Shown piece after piece: positions 46,853 to 57,540 of a DNA stretch of 64,000 nucleotides. Made by a program: the position numbers and the translations under genes. The DNA comes from Siphonodentalium dalli. Lineage: Eukaryota; Mollusca; Scaphopoda; Gadilida; Siphonodentaliidae. The first letter of the stretch is position 1. The number at the start of each line of letters is the position of its first letter. The notes under the pieces were generated by a model, which saw only the letters and a list, made by a program, of their open reading frames with translations, did no database searches and had not been told where the DNA came from. Location: NCBI GenBank assembly GCA_032622095.1, contig CP136061.1, positions 260,000,077 to 260,064,076 of the forward strand. The letters are read 5' to 3'.

Positions 46853-48143
46853 TATCTGAGACTGATAAATTGGACTGCGAATGTCATCTGAAATATGAAT
46901 CCATAACATATTCTAAATATTGTGTGCATATATATGAATGTGTTTCAATTGAAATTAATTGAACATTCATCTCAGCATTCAGATTTGCGATCTCAAGAAC
47001 GTGAATGAATGATAACGCGATACCTTGACCATACGCACGTGAATGCTGCCGTTTCGCATGCATGCAGCTAATCGGTTATTCGTTTAGTATTAACATGCTT
47101 GGAGTTTGTATATAGACCACACATCTCAGACGACACGCTACGGCGTATCAACGATTTGTCATAATCATGTTTATTTTACAGACTTTAAATTATGACTCGT
47201 TCCCACTCGAGTAGACCGTTACGCGACAATGAAACCGAATCATCTTATTGAATATACATATATATATCGTATTGCTCCAAATTATGCAATTCTGGCTTTT
47301 TTGAGAGTCATCAGATAAAATTGTAACGATTCTATGTTAACACACTAAACATCCGAACATATATGTACACACACACACACACACGCACAACAAAGTTACT
47401 GCTATTTATAATAAACACTTCACTGTGGAACATGTGTATACTGCCATGATTGTTATGTGCACATGTAAATTGCACTATAGTTTATAATTGATTTATAACT
47501 GTTTATCTGAGACTGATAAATTGGACTGCGAATGTCATCTGAAATATGAATCCATAACATATTCGAAATATTGTGTGCATATATATGAATGTGTTTCAAT
47601 TGAAATTAATTGAACATTCATCTCAGCATTCAGATTTGCGATCTCAAGAACGTGAATGAATGATAACGCGATACCTTGATCATACGCACGTGAATGCTGC
47701 CGTTTCGCATGCATGCAGCTAATCGGTTATTCGTTTAGTATTAACATGCTTGGAGTTTGTATATAGACCACACATGCCAGACGACACGCTACGGCGTATC
47801 AACGATTTGTCATAATCATGTTTATTTTACAGACTTTAAATTATGACTCGTTCCCACTCGAGTAGACCGTTACGCGACAATGAAACCGAATCATCTTATT
47901 GAATATACATATATATATCGTATTGCTCCAAATTATGCAATTCTGGCTTTTTTGAGAGTCATCAGATAAAATTGTAACGATTCTATGTTAACACACTAAA
48001 CATCCGAACATATATGTACACACACACACACACACACACACACAACAAAGTTACTGCTATTTATAATAAACACTTCACTGTGGAACATGTGTATACTGCC
48101 ATGATTGTTATGTGCACATGTAAATTGCACTATAGTTTATAAC
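46853..48143. repeat. Internal direct duplication within the foldback element
   Basis: TATCTGAGACTGATAAATTG through TGCACTATAGTTTATAA occurs at 46853-47488 and again at 47504-48143, nearly identical. The main difference is the length of the CA run (about 47365-47385 versus 48018-48044). The right inverted arm agrees with the second copy where the two differ (for example CACATGCC rather than CACATCTC). Confidence 0.92.
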
Positions 48144-48867
48144 TTTTCTAATTTAGCCCTAGGACCACATATTTAGTGGGCATAATATTTACACAAGACT
48201 TCATTATGTTATCGTATAGGTTGCATATACTGTAATTGATATGTATGTTTAACCGAAATGAATCTTATCTCCGTCTTGAGTTTGGTTTATGGTTCTAACC
48301 AAAATTGTTATGGATGTTCAGCGTCAAGTCGCATCTGACTTTCCCTGACGCCTCGTCTATGGCTTCGTCGAATGGCGCATCTGATTCCGACATGGTATTT
48401 CATAATACTAAATTCGAGATGCCACAAAATATCCGCACAACACATAAGGGACCGGACGAATTGACTGATTAAGGGATCAATTATAATTGTATTATGATTT
48501 TATGCGGACTGGCTGTTTTTGCTTTGTTCACAGACAGAGATAATTGCTGTGATTATAGATCCACTCGTGCAAACTTTCACGAGGCCCGATGATGAGTATA
48601 ACGTGTCATTCATCATAAATTTATTTGTCTTCGGGGAGAGTATTTGTTTTGTTGGGGCGGAGTCTTAACCTCTGTCGAACCATTCAACAGAGAAAAATGG
48701 ACACCATAGCACATGGTGGCGGTCAGGCGAGCAATTTCCAATGATAATTCTTATACAAAACATCACAGGAAAAAAGATAAAATATTTATACGCGCTCTAT
48801 CCGCGAACATACTAGGCTACACCCGAACACCACATGTTCTGTCTTTTGGTCGGCTAATTTATGTTTA
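48144..48867. other. Unique interior of the foldback element
   Basis: The only part with no partner elsewhere in the window. No transposase motif or long frame. Confidence 0.65.
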
Positions 48868-49870
48868 AGGTTAACATAGAATCGTTACAATATTATCTGA
48901 TGACTCTTAAAAAGCCAGAATTGCATAATTTAGAGCAATACGATATATGCATATTCGATAAGATTATTCGGTTTCATTGTCGCGGAACGGTCAACTCGAG
49001 TGGGAACGAGTCATAAAGTCTGTAAAATAAACATGATTATAACAAATCGTTGATACGCCGTAGCGTGTCGTCCGGCATGTGTGGTCTATATACGAACTCC
49101 AAGCATGTTAATACTAAACGAATATCCGATTAGGTGCATGCATGCAAACGGCAGCATTCACGTGCGTGTGATCAAGGTATCGCGTTATCATTCATTCACG
49201 TTCTTGAGATCGCAAATCTGAATGCTGAGATGGATGTTCAATTAATTTCAATTGAAACACATTCATAATATATATGCACACAATATTTCGAATATGTTAT
49301 GGATTCATATTTCAGATGACATTCACAGTCCAATTGATCAGTCTCAGATACACATAAAAACACTCATCAGAACTAAGTAATAGGCATATTTACTGCCCAA
49401 AAACTCGGCGTTTGGTCGCATCTTCATCTGTGCCGTTCGCATCTTTCTGGACCGACAGTGGTCCCTTCATATCGCGCGGATATTGAGAACGACAAGGAAT
49501 TTTTAAATTCTGTCAAATCGTATGCTTCATTGACAGATTCAACTATATACCGGCATTAGTTTTGGAAGCGAGGGAGTCCAGGAACTATACTAGTGAATGG
49601 ATGTTCTCGAAAATTTGAGTGAGCAAAAGCAAAAACACCATTGAAAAAATTCGCCAAAAATAAATTAATGGTCTGATCTGGGAAAACTAAATGACAACTA
49701 GTGGATAAATACTCCTGCTTCGTGTGGACATACACATACGATGCTCGATATCTGTATTACGATGAGAAACAAACATATCCCCATATCATATACGTGAAAA
49801 TGACTTTCCCATATTCTCGGTTTTGGCGATACCCTCGGTTTTGGCGATACCACGTACACGGGGGTGATTA

Positions 49871-50388
49871 TGTTCATCATATGCAGGTCTTGATAAATAA
49901 TCTGCAAATATATTCTCTTTGCCGGGTATGTGAATTATCTGTGGCTTATATGCAGATATACATACAGCCCATCGCGCGGCGTTTTTATTATCCATAGGAG
50001 CAGATAGCATATTTGTTAAAAACTTTTTGATCAGTCTTGATAATTAATGGTGATCCACTTATGTAAAATTGTAGTTTCTTTATCGCCCAATAAATGGCAA
50101 AACTTTCACGCTCCAATGTACTCCGTGAATGAATTTGAGTTTTATTCAGTCGTGCGGAAATAAAATGTATATGATTTTCCTTATCAGATCTTGATATACA
50201 CGGGTCACATGCGTCACGTGACTGTAATTACTGCAGCGATAGCGCGGGCGCTGGTGTCAGTATACATTATAAATGGTTTGTTTTTATCTGGATATGCGAG
50301 ATATGTTTCCTCTGTTAAAGCAGTTTTTAATTTCTTAAATGCCTCATCACATTGATTCGTCCATTTAAATTTTGTGGCTTTCTTTGTT
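49871..50388 (-). pseudogene. Gypsy RNase H domain
   Basis: Spread over more than one frame: FKKLKTALT then FIMYTDTSA (the first acidic residue of RNase H), then FISARLNKTQ, TLERESFAIYWAIKKLQFYI and IIKTDQK, then PGKENIFADYLSRP at 49871-49960. This is the standard order in Ty3/Gypsy. A stop follows the TDTSA segment, so it is broken. The TTA-flanked foldback element begins right after it, and the frame stays in phase across that insertion if one TTA is counted. Confidence 0.85.
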
Positions 50389-51240
50389 TTATTCTACCAA
50401 AGGTCCACAAATTTCACCGAATTTAGGCACACATTTCCGGAACCATGCTAATGATCCTATGACACGTCTCACTTGTTTCACATTTGTTGGCGGTGTTGAA
50501 GTTTGAATTGCTTTTACTTTATTTGCATCTGGTCTAACCCCATGTTGATCAACGATGTGGCCCAAAAATGAACATTCGGTCTTGAAGAATGAACACGTCT
50601 TTAACTTTAGTTTTATATTCCTAAGTCTATCAAATACCTCTTGAAGAAGCCATAAATGAGAAATCTTGTCGACTGAGTACAAAATTAAATCGTGGACATA
50701 GGCGCGACATCCTTTAACTCCCTCTAACACTCGATTCATGAGTTGAAGAAACGCACTGGAACTCCCAATAGCTCCAAAACATGCCCTATTAAATGAAATT
50801 TTTTTCCGGAAATAGTTATGGTTGCTTTCCTACAGAATGCAATTGTAAGCAGATCACAATCGAGAAGTGTTATATATTTAACCCCTTTCATTGCTGCTAA
50901 AATATCTTCTATTTGATCAATTGGAAAAAATGTTGGTTTTGTGATGGCATTTAATCTGCATAAGTCGGCTATAAATCGATAGGAATTATCAGATGTTTCC
51001 AGAATCATGCAAAAACATGACCATTCAATTGCTGGGGCTGGTGAAATTATTTTTGCTTGTTATAACTCATATATTTTATCACTAGTTTCACGCTTCTGTA
51101 CATGACATCGATAAGGCGGTAGCCTAATTGGTGGATGATCTCCTGTTGGAATTTTCATGATTACTGCAGTGGTACATCCGGGATCAGTTAATTTGGAAGC
51201 AAACATTTCTTGATTATCTCATATCATTGGTATTAAATCA
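50389..51240 (-). pseudogene. Gypsy reverse transcriptase
   Basis: The fingers-palm region begins around 51240 and includes a PPIRLPPYR-like block and RFIADLCRLNAIT. The frame at 51008-50736 stops early. The next frame (50739-50389) has YVHDL (residues 14-18) where active enzymes have YVDD or YLDD, so a catalytic aspartate is replaced by histidine. FFKTECSFLGHIVDQHGVRPD then follows in the order expected of the thumb region. Multiple stops and the altered active site make it inactive. Confidence 0.9.
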
Positions 51241-51806
51241 TTTCTAAATTCATCAGGTACTTGTAATTCTTGTAAATTAACCTCTTCTTGTGATACATTT
51301 TTATTCTGGTCACATGTATTTACGCATGTCACGGCAGCGACCCTGCCTATTGCACATCCTCGGCGCAAACTAAAATGTTTATCTGTATAATTGCTGACAA
51401 GCACAGTAATTAGATCGCTCTTTGTACTAACAGTGGAGTATTCAGCTGTTAAACCTGGTTCGCTAGCATTGAAACCATTGTCTATCTATTGTTTATCTGT
51501 ACTTGCAGAAAAGGAGTGACCAACATTTTATTTCCCCCAATTATACGTGCTGCTGTTAATAGTGTGGTTTTGGGTGGAATCACATGGGCAGATTGTATTC
51601 CGACCAATTGCAAGCTAGCGATGTGAATATCGGGAATGAGTGGTACGATATTCCCATTAATTTTCATTATTAATTTTGGCGATCAAAATATAATCTGGCG
51701 CCATTGGCACTGAGAAAATCTCTTCCGATTAATAAAGATCGACGCATATTAGAAAAACGTAGAATTTATGTGATACTTTTAATTTATTAACGTGGACCAT
51801 TTATGG
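51241..51806 (-). pseudogene. Gypsy protease-RT linker
   Basis: Fragments at 51219-51404 and 51482-51667 (with VIPPKTTLLTAARI and SLRRGCAIGRVAAV) resemble the segment between protease and RT. No catalytic motif is expected here. Frames are broken by stops. Confidence 0.6.
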
Positions 51807-52031
51807 TCAAGGCATCACCACTTGCAGACGTCGCAATAAACTGGGTTCTTGCATTTGCGGTTTATATTTAAAATTGTCATAAAATGTTAGCGAACACAAA
51901 CTAATGTCCGCACCGCTGTTAAATATGGCACGATATTTTTGTGTGCCTATTCTAATCAATATGGACGATGACACTTGTGCATGTATGCCCTTCATAAGCT
52001 TCGTATTATTGTCATATTCAGGAATTGACAA
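51807..52031 (-). pseudogene. Gypsy aspartic protease
   Basis: AIFNSGADISLCS matches the retropepsin active-site segment (usual form DTGAD or DSGAD), but asparagine stands in place of the catalytic aspartate. The fragment is short and frameshifts afterwards. Confidence 0.75.
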
Positions 52032-52420
52032 ATTTGAATTAATCTCGTCCTGGTGCTGTATTATCTTGTGCGTTTTTTATGCCTGTAAGGTTTGTGCGTA
52101 TCTAATGGAGCTGTTGTTTTTACCGGTCCATATAATTTATTTTGACTTGTAAATGGTAACCTTTGATGAATCGGCCCTTGAACATTATTTGCACCATATT
52201 TATTTGTTTTATTCCAACATAATCCGTTCTCATTTTTACTTTGTGCATTAAATTTATTCCACGATGGAGCGTTAGCTTGCTTATTATTATCTTTCACACG
52301 ATTCCACTCAGGTGCTCCTCTCTCAGTGCAATGTTTTAGTTTAAATAATGTTTATTCATTTCATCCAATCGTTTTCGACAACATAGTATATTATGCCAGG
52401 AATCAAACAATATCGGCATA

Positions 52421-53600
52421 TTAATTTAAATGGTTGGGTCTATGGATTAAGCACAATTTTTTGTGAATTTCGTATATGTTGAACATTTGGCCAACTTCTC
52501 GTGTTATAATATCTATTTTTATTAGAATATGATCCATTTCGTGGGCGCTGATTATTATTCGGATAAAATGAGCTAAATTAATTTCTACCCTGTGAATACC
52601 CTGGCCACCCTCTTTCTGTTGTGGCGGGCGCATTAAATCTATCACCATTTTTCTGCCCTAGAAAATTATCTACTTCCATACAAGGATAATTATGATTACG
52701 AGATGATCGATAAAGGCGATTATTATTTCTTTTATCGTGAATATTATGATACTGTAACCGTTGTTGAATAGTATGTTCCTCTAAAGCGAGATAAGTGGCT
52801 TGATTTAAAGTTTGTGGGTTTTCCCGCAAAAGTTTATCTCTCAATAACGTACTCGTTAATTCCGCGATGAACTGTTCACTTATATAATTCGGAGGGGTCA
52901 TCGCGAATATTATTTTGACCATACACATTCATCACCAATGATTGTAGTCGATCGGAAAAAGCCTGTATTGATTCCTCTGATTTATGTTTAAACGCTTGGA
53001 AAATAAGGAGTGCAGCCCTTTTATTTTTTGCATCGCCATATCTAATTTTCAATTCCTGCTTTATTTCAGCCCATGTACTTTCTATCACACCATCGGCATG
53101 TATGCGTTCTTGTGTGAATTGAGTTAAACATTCGAATACGGACCCCCTGCTTGTTTGCAGAGCAAATTTAATTAATGTTTGATCAGGCGGAGCAATTGCT
53201 TGTCCATATCGATGTAATTCTTGGGTCCATTCAAGAAAAAAATTAGGGTCTCCCGAAAAAGGGGTGATGACATTTGTCACACCTGTGGCCATTTGATTTG
53301 CTGAGGAAATGCGTGTGGCGTCCAGCTGTTGGTCTATTGCAATATTTAAACGACCAAATTGTGTGGAAATGCGATCTAGTACGACGCATTGATCCGCGTT
53401 TCGTACATCTTAATAGGAAGGGGGTCATGCACAATATATCGCATTCGTTCTATCTCTTCGTGAGTTACGGCCTGACGCCTAAAATCTTCGATTTGAGCAC
53501 TTCTGCAATTAACGTCATCCGACAGGGAAGAACAGGTAGGGCGACTTTGTGTCATTTTCATATTTATTTTAATTTCCAAAGTGATTGGGAAGATGGAAGG
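52421..53600 (-). pseudogene. Gypsy gag
   Basis: Overlapping frames (53654-53376, 53292-52876, 52928-52578, 52648-52421) give a gag-like protein. It includes PFSGDPNFFLEWTQELHRY (a capsid motif seen in LTR-retrotransposon gags), EIKQELKIRYGDA and EESIQAFSDRLQSLV. No CCHC zinc knuckle is visible. At least two frameshifts occur. The likely start lies near 53562. Confidence 0.75.
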
Positions 53601-53640
53601 CAAAATTGCAGGTGTATGAGAAATTAATAATTTGTGTTGG

Positions 53641-54292
53641 GTTGGCACATGCACATTCTAATGTTTGAATTATAGATTTGCTCTATTACATAATGCGGGT
53701 ATTGTGTTTATTTATTTTCAATTATCAGATCAAAAGAAATGTACAGGTTGGTAGCGTAAGTACTCACGTTACGAACGAAACACAGGTTATGGTTGAATGG
53801 TCACGGCACCACTTTGTCCGTTGCGAGTGTAGAATTGGTAGATTGGCCGTGTAACGGGAACAAAATCAGGAGTCCATAGGTTTTGATAACTTTATATATT
53901 GTATAAGTTTCTGCCGGAAAGCACTGTGTTAACAGGTTATGTAGAGGTCGTGCTGGTAAGAAAGTTTCGGGTGAAGTACCGCTCTTGCTATCAATAATCG
54001 GGTAGTTATTTCTAGTATCGGTAGTATCATGTGTCCATATAAGGTCTGGGGTATCATGATATCCATGTTATTTATATGTTCACTATAGCGTATACCACAC
54101 GTATGATCTTATTACTTAGGTGTGTACGCTCGTATTCATCGTTTTATATGCCTATCCTGTTACACAGTGCTTACCACTACATAATTAACCCTATCAATAC
54201 AATCACTAGGGAAAGGAAGTGTATCCTAGATCCGGGAACACATATAACAATAACTACTATCTTATGTACTATCGGACAATACCAACAATTTG
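53641..54292. other. DNA upstream of the Gypsy gag
   Basis: This is where the 5' LTR and primer-binding site would be, but no direct repeat partner or clear PBS can be identified. Confidence 0.5.
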
Positions 54293-54436
54293 GTACTTCA
54301 GAGTACCAACAATTAGGCACACCAGAGTACCAACAATTAGGCACACCAGAGTACCAACAATTAGGCACACCAGAGTACCAACAATTAGGCACACCAGAGT
54401 ACCAACAATTAGGCACACCAGAGTACCAACAATTTG
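54293..54436. repeat. 24-bp minisatellite, about six copies
   Basis: GAGTACCAACAATTAGGCAC plus ACCA repeats almost exactly. As 24 is eight codons, long frames with an eight-residue period appear on both strands (54076-54480 and others) without being genes. Confidence 0.95.
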
Positions 54437-54837
54437 GTAATCCCCACGGGACAAGTTCAGAACCTACGTATGTACTCTGAAGTACTTATTGTTTTAAGAG
54501 TGAATGTTACTTCTTCGTTATCGCCTGTGTTCAGAACATGAGTATTCAATGATAACAAAACACATATTATTAAAGCATACATTTAATCACGCATATAACT
54601 ATATCACATGGTAATATGCCGCTTTATGTCGGACTTGTTTAAACTTCAGTCTGTTACTGAGTATTACGCTACGGGTTCCAGGAGTCTGAACAAAACAGAA
54701 GGGAATCCGATTACTTCCACGAAATATTACGGCACATCATTCCACTGTAAAGCGATGAAGCCAACCAGAGGTGTGTCGAAATTCCTATACAGCGACAGTG
54801 ATTCCAGCAAACCTCGCCACAATCATAGCTAACATAG
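54437..54837. other. Unassigned DNA between minisatellites
   Basis: A 74-codon plus frame (54608-54832) has no recognised product. Confidence 0.55.
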
Positions 54838-55040
54838 CGGTATACCTAGCCACCTAGCCAACTTAGCGTAGCACTCACCACATAACTAAATTAGCGTAAT
54901 GCCTCGCCACATAGATAACTTAGCGTAATGCCCGCCACACAGATGACTTAGCGTAATACCGGCCACACAGATAACTTAGCGTAATACCTCGCCACATAGA
55001 TAACTCAGCGTAATGCTCGCCACATAGCAAAACTCATAGT
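54838..55040. repeat. 28-29 bp tandem repeat, about six to seven copies
   Basis: CGCCACATAGATAACTTAGC plus GTAATGCC repeats with small variation. Confidence 0.92.
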
Positions 55041-55864
55041 AATAAATATTCTGTCACATTGCTAATTTCACACAAAGCTTACAAATTGATAGATTACGGC
55101 AACTACTTAAACAGTAAATAGCGTCTACGAAGTGTCCAGAATTGACCAATACATCATAACATGCTAGGAGAATAGAATTATGTATTTCCAAGAATCATCA
55201 TCATTCTTATATAGTAATTAATTGCAGTGAAATCGTTTTCGATATTTTATCGTTACGAAACGGGAAGTAAATATTTACAATTGAGGGTAGTTCAGACGAT
55301 GATTACTATGTGGTACGGTCGATTTGCTTGAATGTTTCGGCGATGTTACTAAAATGGTACATTCCTCCAGTTGGCATAGTGCCTGAAAGTTAACTTATCA
55401 GTTTCACATTTCCGAACAAGTGCATAATATGTCTTTAACACCATACAGTCTAAGTTACCTACTAATAAATAGTGTGTTTAGTTGCATGTCATTGACTTTG
55501 TATTTCCCAAATGACGGCATTCCACGTCAGTGAGGCAAATCAAAGCTATTCGTAACACAAGGATAAAAGTGTCTAATCGAAACGATTAACGTAGATCGAT
55601 GTGGCCCATTTTGGAGGATGACCGCAATCATTTTGATAAATTAGAAGTTGGCGTAAATACGATATAATCAGCCTGAGATGTAAATGTTAATGCAGAATGG
55701 AACCGCATTTGTTATTCACGATAATGCAACCGAAAGCAGATTTTTAATGCGAATTGAGCGCGGTGACGTAATACTGAGCTGATTTTCAGCGAAAGCTATT
55801 ATAGCGACGGTAATTGGAAATTTGAATACTTGTCGTCTCTATGTTTTCAATGCATACTGGGCCC
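55041..55864. other. Unassigned DNA
   Basis: Nothing recognised. Confidence 0.6.
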
Positions 55865-56090
55865 ACAGTGAATGTTTGTTTTAAGAAAAAGAAACTATCA
55901 CTAAAGAAATGTTTTCTTAAATATGAAAATGATGTATCCCACGCTAATAAATTATTGTTTTCTTACCTAAACAATTATTTTACTTCTCAAAAATCATCAG
56001 GAAACATTTTCGTATGTCACACACAAGTAAATATTTCTTATTCTATGTTTATTTTTCTCAAAATAAGAAAATCCTTTCTAGCAGTGTGGC
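55865..56090. repeat. AAGAAA/TTTCTT-rich element, copy 3
   Basis: Text like AAGAAATGTTTTCTTAAATA and TTTTTCTCAAAATAAGAAAA ends in TAGCAGTGTGG, echoing the GGCAGTG terminus of 12263 and 26900. Confidence 0.6.
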
Positions 56091-56174
56091 GGTGATGGGA
56101 AAGTATTTAAATGGTTCAGACTCTGCAACTCGTTGCTTGTTCAATCAGACTGTATCGCATGGTAATCTGATACT

Positions 56175-56478
56175 TCAAGCCGGACTTGGTTGTACTATTG
56201 CTACTAATGAATATGTGCTGCAGGAATCCTTCTCTTTGAATGTTACTTTTGATCCTACAATGGTTCCATCTGAACCCCAGTATGCATATTTTGCGTTAAT
56301 TCCTTTCGGGTTCTCTGACGCATCGCAGCGTGTGTATCTCACTACGTCTGTGCCTTCGTAGTCAATCCCAATTAGATACCCAGGTTCGACGTCGATTTGA
56401 TCTGCCGGAGAGAGGTTGTGGTAGTATTCTCGGTCATTACGCACATCCGTTAGCACCGTGTACCCCATCAACTCGACC
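56175..56478 (-). CDS. Last coding exon of an unidentified cellular gene
   Basis: This exon follows 57278-57494 on the minus strand. Its acceptor is a good pyrimidine tract ending TCTTATTCCAG, and the split codon joins in phase (two bases from the upstream exon, one from this one). It encodes 100 residues ending at a TGA (56175-56177). The frame shows alternating hydrophobic strands with VEPGYLIGIDYEG and KYAYWGSDG near the middle and YSLVAIVQPS at the end, which suggests a beta-sandwich. I think it is the C-terminal half of an extracellular-type domain, but I cannot name the family. Two cysteines (CD..., SCS) could pair. The plus-strand frames over it are shadows. Confidence 0.6.
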
Positions 56479-57277
56479 CTGGAATAAGACGACAACAGTT
56501 CATCTAAATGCACGAGGAACGGATAGGATAGCTCAGCTGGTTAGTGGAAATGTAATGTTGTTAAATACATGTTAATACTATTTACGAGATTTTGTAGTTA
56601 GTACATGAAATAAGTTATATTTGAGACTAAAACCTCGTAAAAATCTGGCAGCAGCTTAAAAACTTTGTGCTACACTGTGTCAAAACTGAGCAACACATAA
56701 GTGTGTAGCACACAGTTTTAAAAGTTGCTTGCTCGATTTTTAATATGGTAGTTTTTGACGAGGTTTGTGTCTCAAATAGAACATAAATAACCACAATGTG
56801 AAGTTGTGAGATGACGGAAATGTAATGTTTTTAAATAAATGTTAATACTATTTACGAAATTTTGCACACAAAAAAAATCTGGAACGCTAGAGCAGCCAGG
56901 ATTTTACATTCTCAGTTGGTCACCCTGTCGGAGAACAAACAATTTGGAAGTACTCGTTTTAATTTTAAATCTATAATTGCTTGAAAATTGGAGCCAGCAT
57001 CACAGCCGCCTCCTCGAACGACACAATATGAGGATTTTGGGATCAACTCTTAGTCACCTCTCCGAGTCGCCGACATGAGGATATTTTGAAAGCTGAGCAC
57101 AAAATAGTATTTTGCATTATTCAACTTCAAACGTTATATAGCCACAGGAATACATCGTGAACATAGCCTGAATGTCGCCTAACAAAAAAAAAGGAGGGGG
57201 TGTGACGACACGCTGATATTATACCTATCTCAATGCGGGACATATCTACCTACATTTACACTAGTCACATGACTTAC
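56479..57277 (-). other. Intron between the two exons
   Basis: About 800 bases starting GTAAGTC at the donor and ending TTCCAG at the acceptor, on the minus strand. It contains the hairpin MITE at 56618-56778. Confidence 0.6.
56618..56778. mobile_element. Hairpin MITE in the intron
   Basis: TATTTGAGAC, AAACCTCGT and TGTGCTACACTGTGT on the left mirror AACACATAAGTGTGTAGCAC, ACGAGGTTT and GTCTCAAATA on the right. Confidence 0.8.
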
Positions 57278-57494
57278 TCCAGTGTCTCGGCTGTTGTGTT
57301 CCGTGACAAAACTTTGTAAACATGAAATGTTATTTTGCCAGCATCGCCGCTATAGAAGTGCCAGGCGATTATCTTCCCCTTTCGTTTGATTGTCATTTCA
57401 TCTGTGTCGTTAGTTGCGGCATGCCAATCCCAGAAACCGCTTCCCCTGGGAATTATTTCGTGGTCAGAATTCGGCAAGGCTACCTCGTTTTTAT
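57278..57494 (-). CDS. Penultimate exon of the same unidentified gene
   Basis: A 217-base exon lies between an acceptor (ATTTCAG at 57495-57501) and a strong donor GTAAGT (57272-57277). It encodes about 72 residues including SGFWDWHAA and GKIIAWHFYSGDAGKITF, followed by HVYK. The strand-turn-strand pattern and the in-phase junction with 56175-56478 support one beta-sandwich domain spread over two exons. A second possible acceptor (GTTTCAG) lies about 25 bases further upstream. Earlier exons, including any signal peptide, were not found up to 58700 and may lie further right or have been missed. The function is unknown. Confidence 0.55.
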
Positions 57495-57540
57495 CTGAAA
57501 TGAATGCTAATTTTGATCTCCTCTGAAACGTCCATTGCAC

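Larger units (their letters stand above)
46467..49867. mobile_element. 3.4-kb foldback DNA transposon with ~0.9-kb TIRs and TTA target duplication
   Basis: The left terminus TCACCCCCGTGTACGTGG (46467) has its exact inverse at 49867. TTA flanks both ends (46464-46466, 49868-49870). Inverted arms run from 46467 to about 47345 and from about 48868 to 49867. The right arm carries an extra ~150 bp (about 49374-49530). Each terminus holds GGTATCGCCAAAACCGAG twice in tandem, a likely transposase-binding site. No transposase frame is found; internal frames are shadows. A 3-bp TTA duplication fits PIF/Harbinger targets, but the termini are not diagnostic, so the superfamily is open. Confidence 0.9.
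45285..53640 (-). mobile_element. Degenerate Ty3/Gypsy LTR retrotransposon, multiply invaded
   Basis: Read on the minus strand, pieces of gag, protease, reverse transcriptase, RNase H and integrase follow in the order PR-RT-RH-IN, which defines Ty3/Gypsy. Stops and frameshifts occur throughout, catalytic residues are altered, and part of the integrase core is deleted. The element is cut off downstream by a dispersed repeat near 45270. No LTR pair could be identified because the 3' end is lost. Two younger insertions (45793-46190 and 46467-49867) lie within it. Confidence 0.9.

Noticed and set aside
46222-46909. Frames on both strands that match frames at 49698-50010.
   Set aside because: They lie in the inverted arms of the 3.4-kb transposon; similarity is due to the terminal inverted repeats, not to a gene family.
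53641-54292. Search for a Gypsy 5' LTR and tRNA primer site.
   Set aside because: The 3' end of the element is missing, so no LTR pair can be compared, and no convincing primer-binding site was seen.
54076-54480. 134-codon frame with an eight-residue repeat.
   Set aside because: Caused by the 24-bp minisatellite; open in several frames on both strands.
56519-56545. TAGCTCAGCTGGTTAGTGG looks like a tRNA A box.
   Set aside because: No B box or acceptor pairing follows, and it lies in the intron beside a splice acceptor on the other strand. Best taken as chance or a tiny tRNA/SINE relic.
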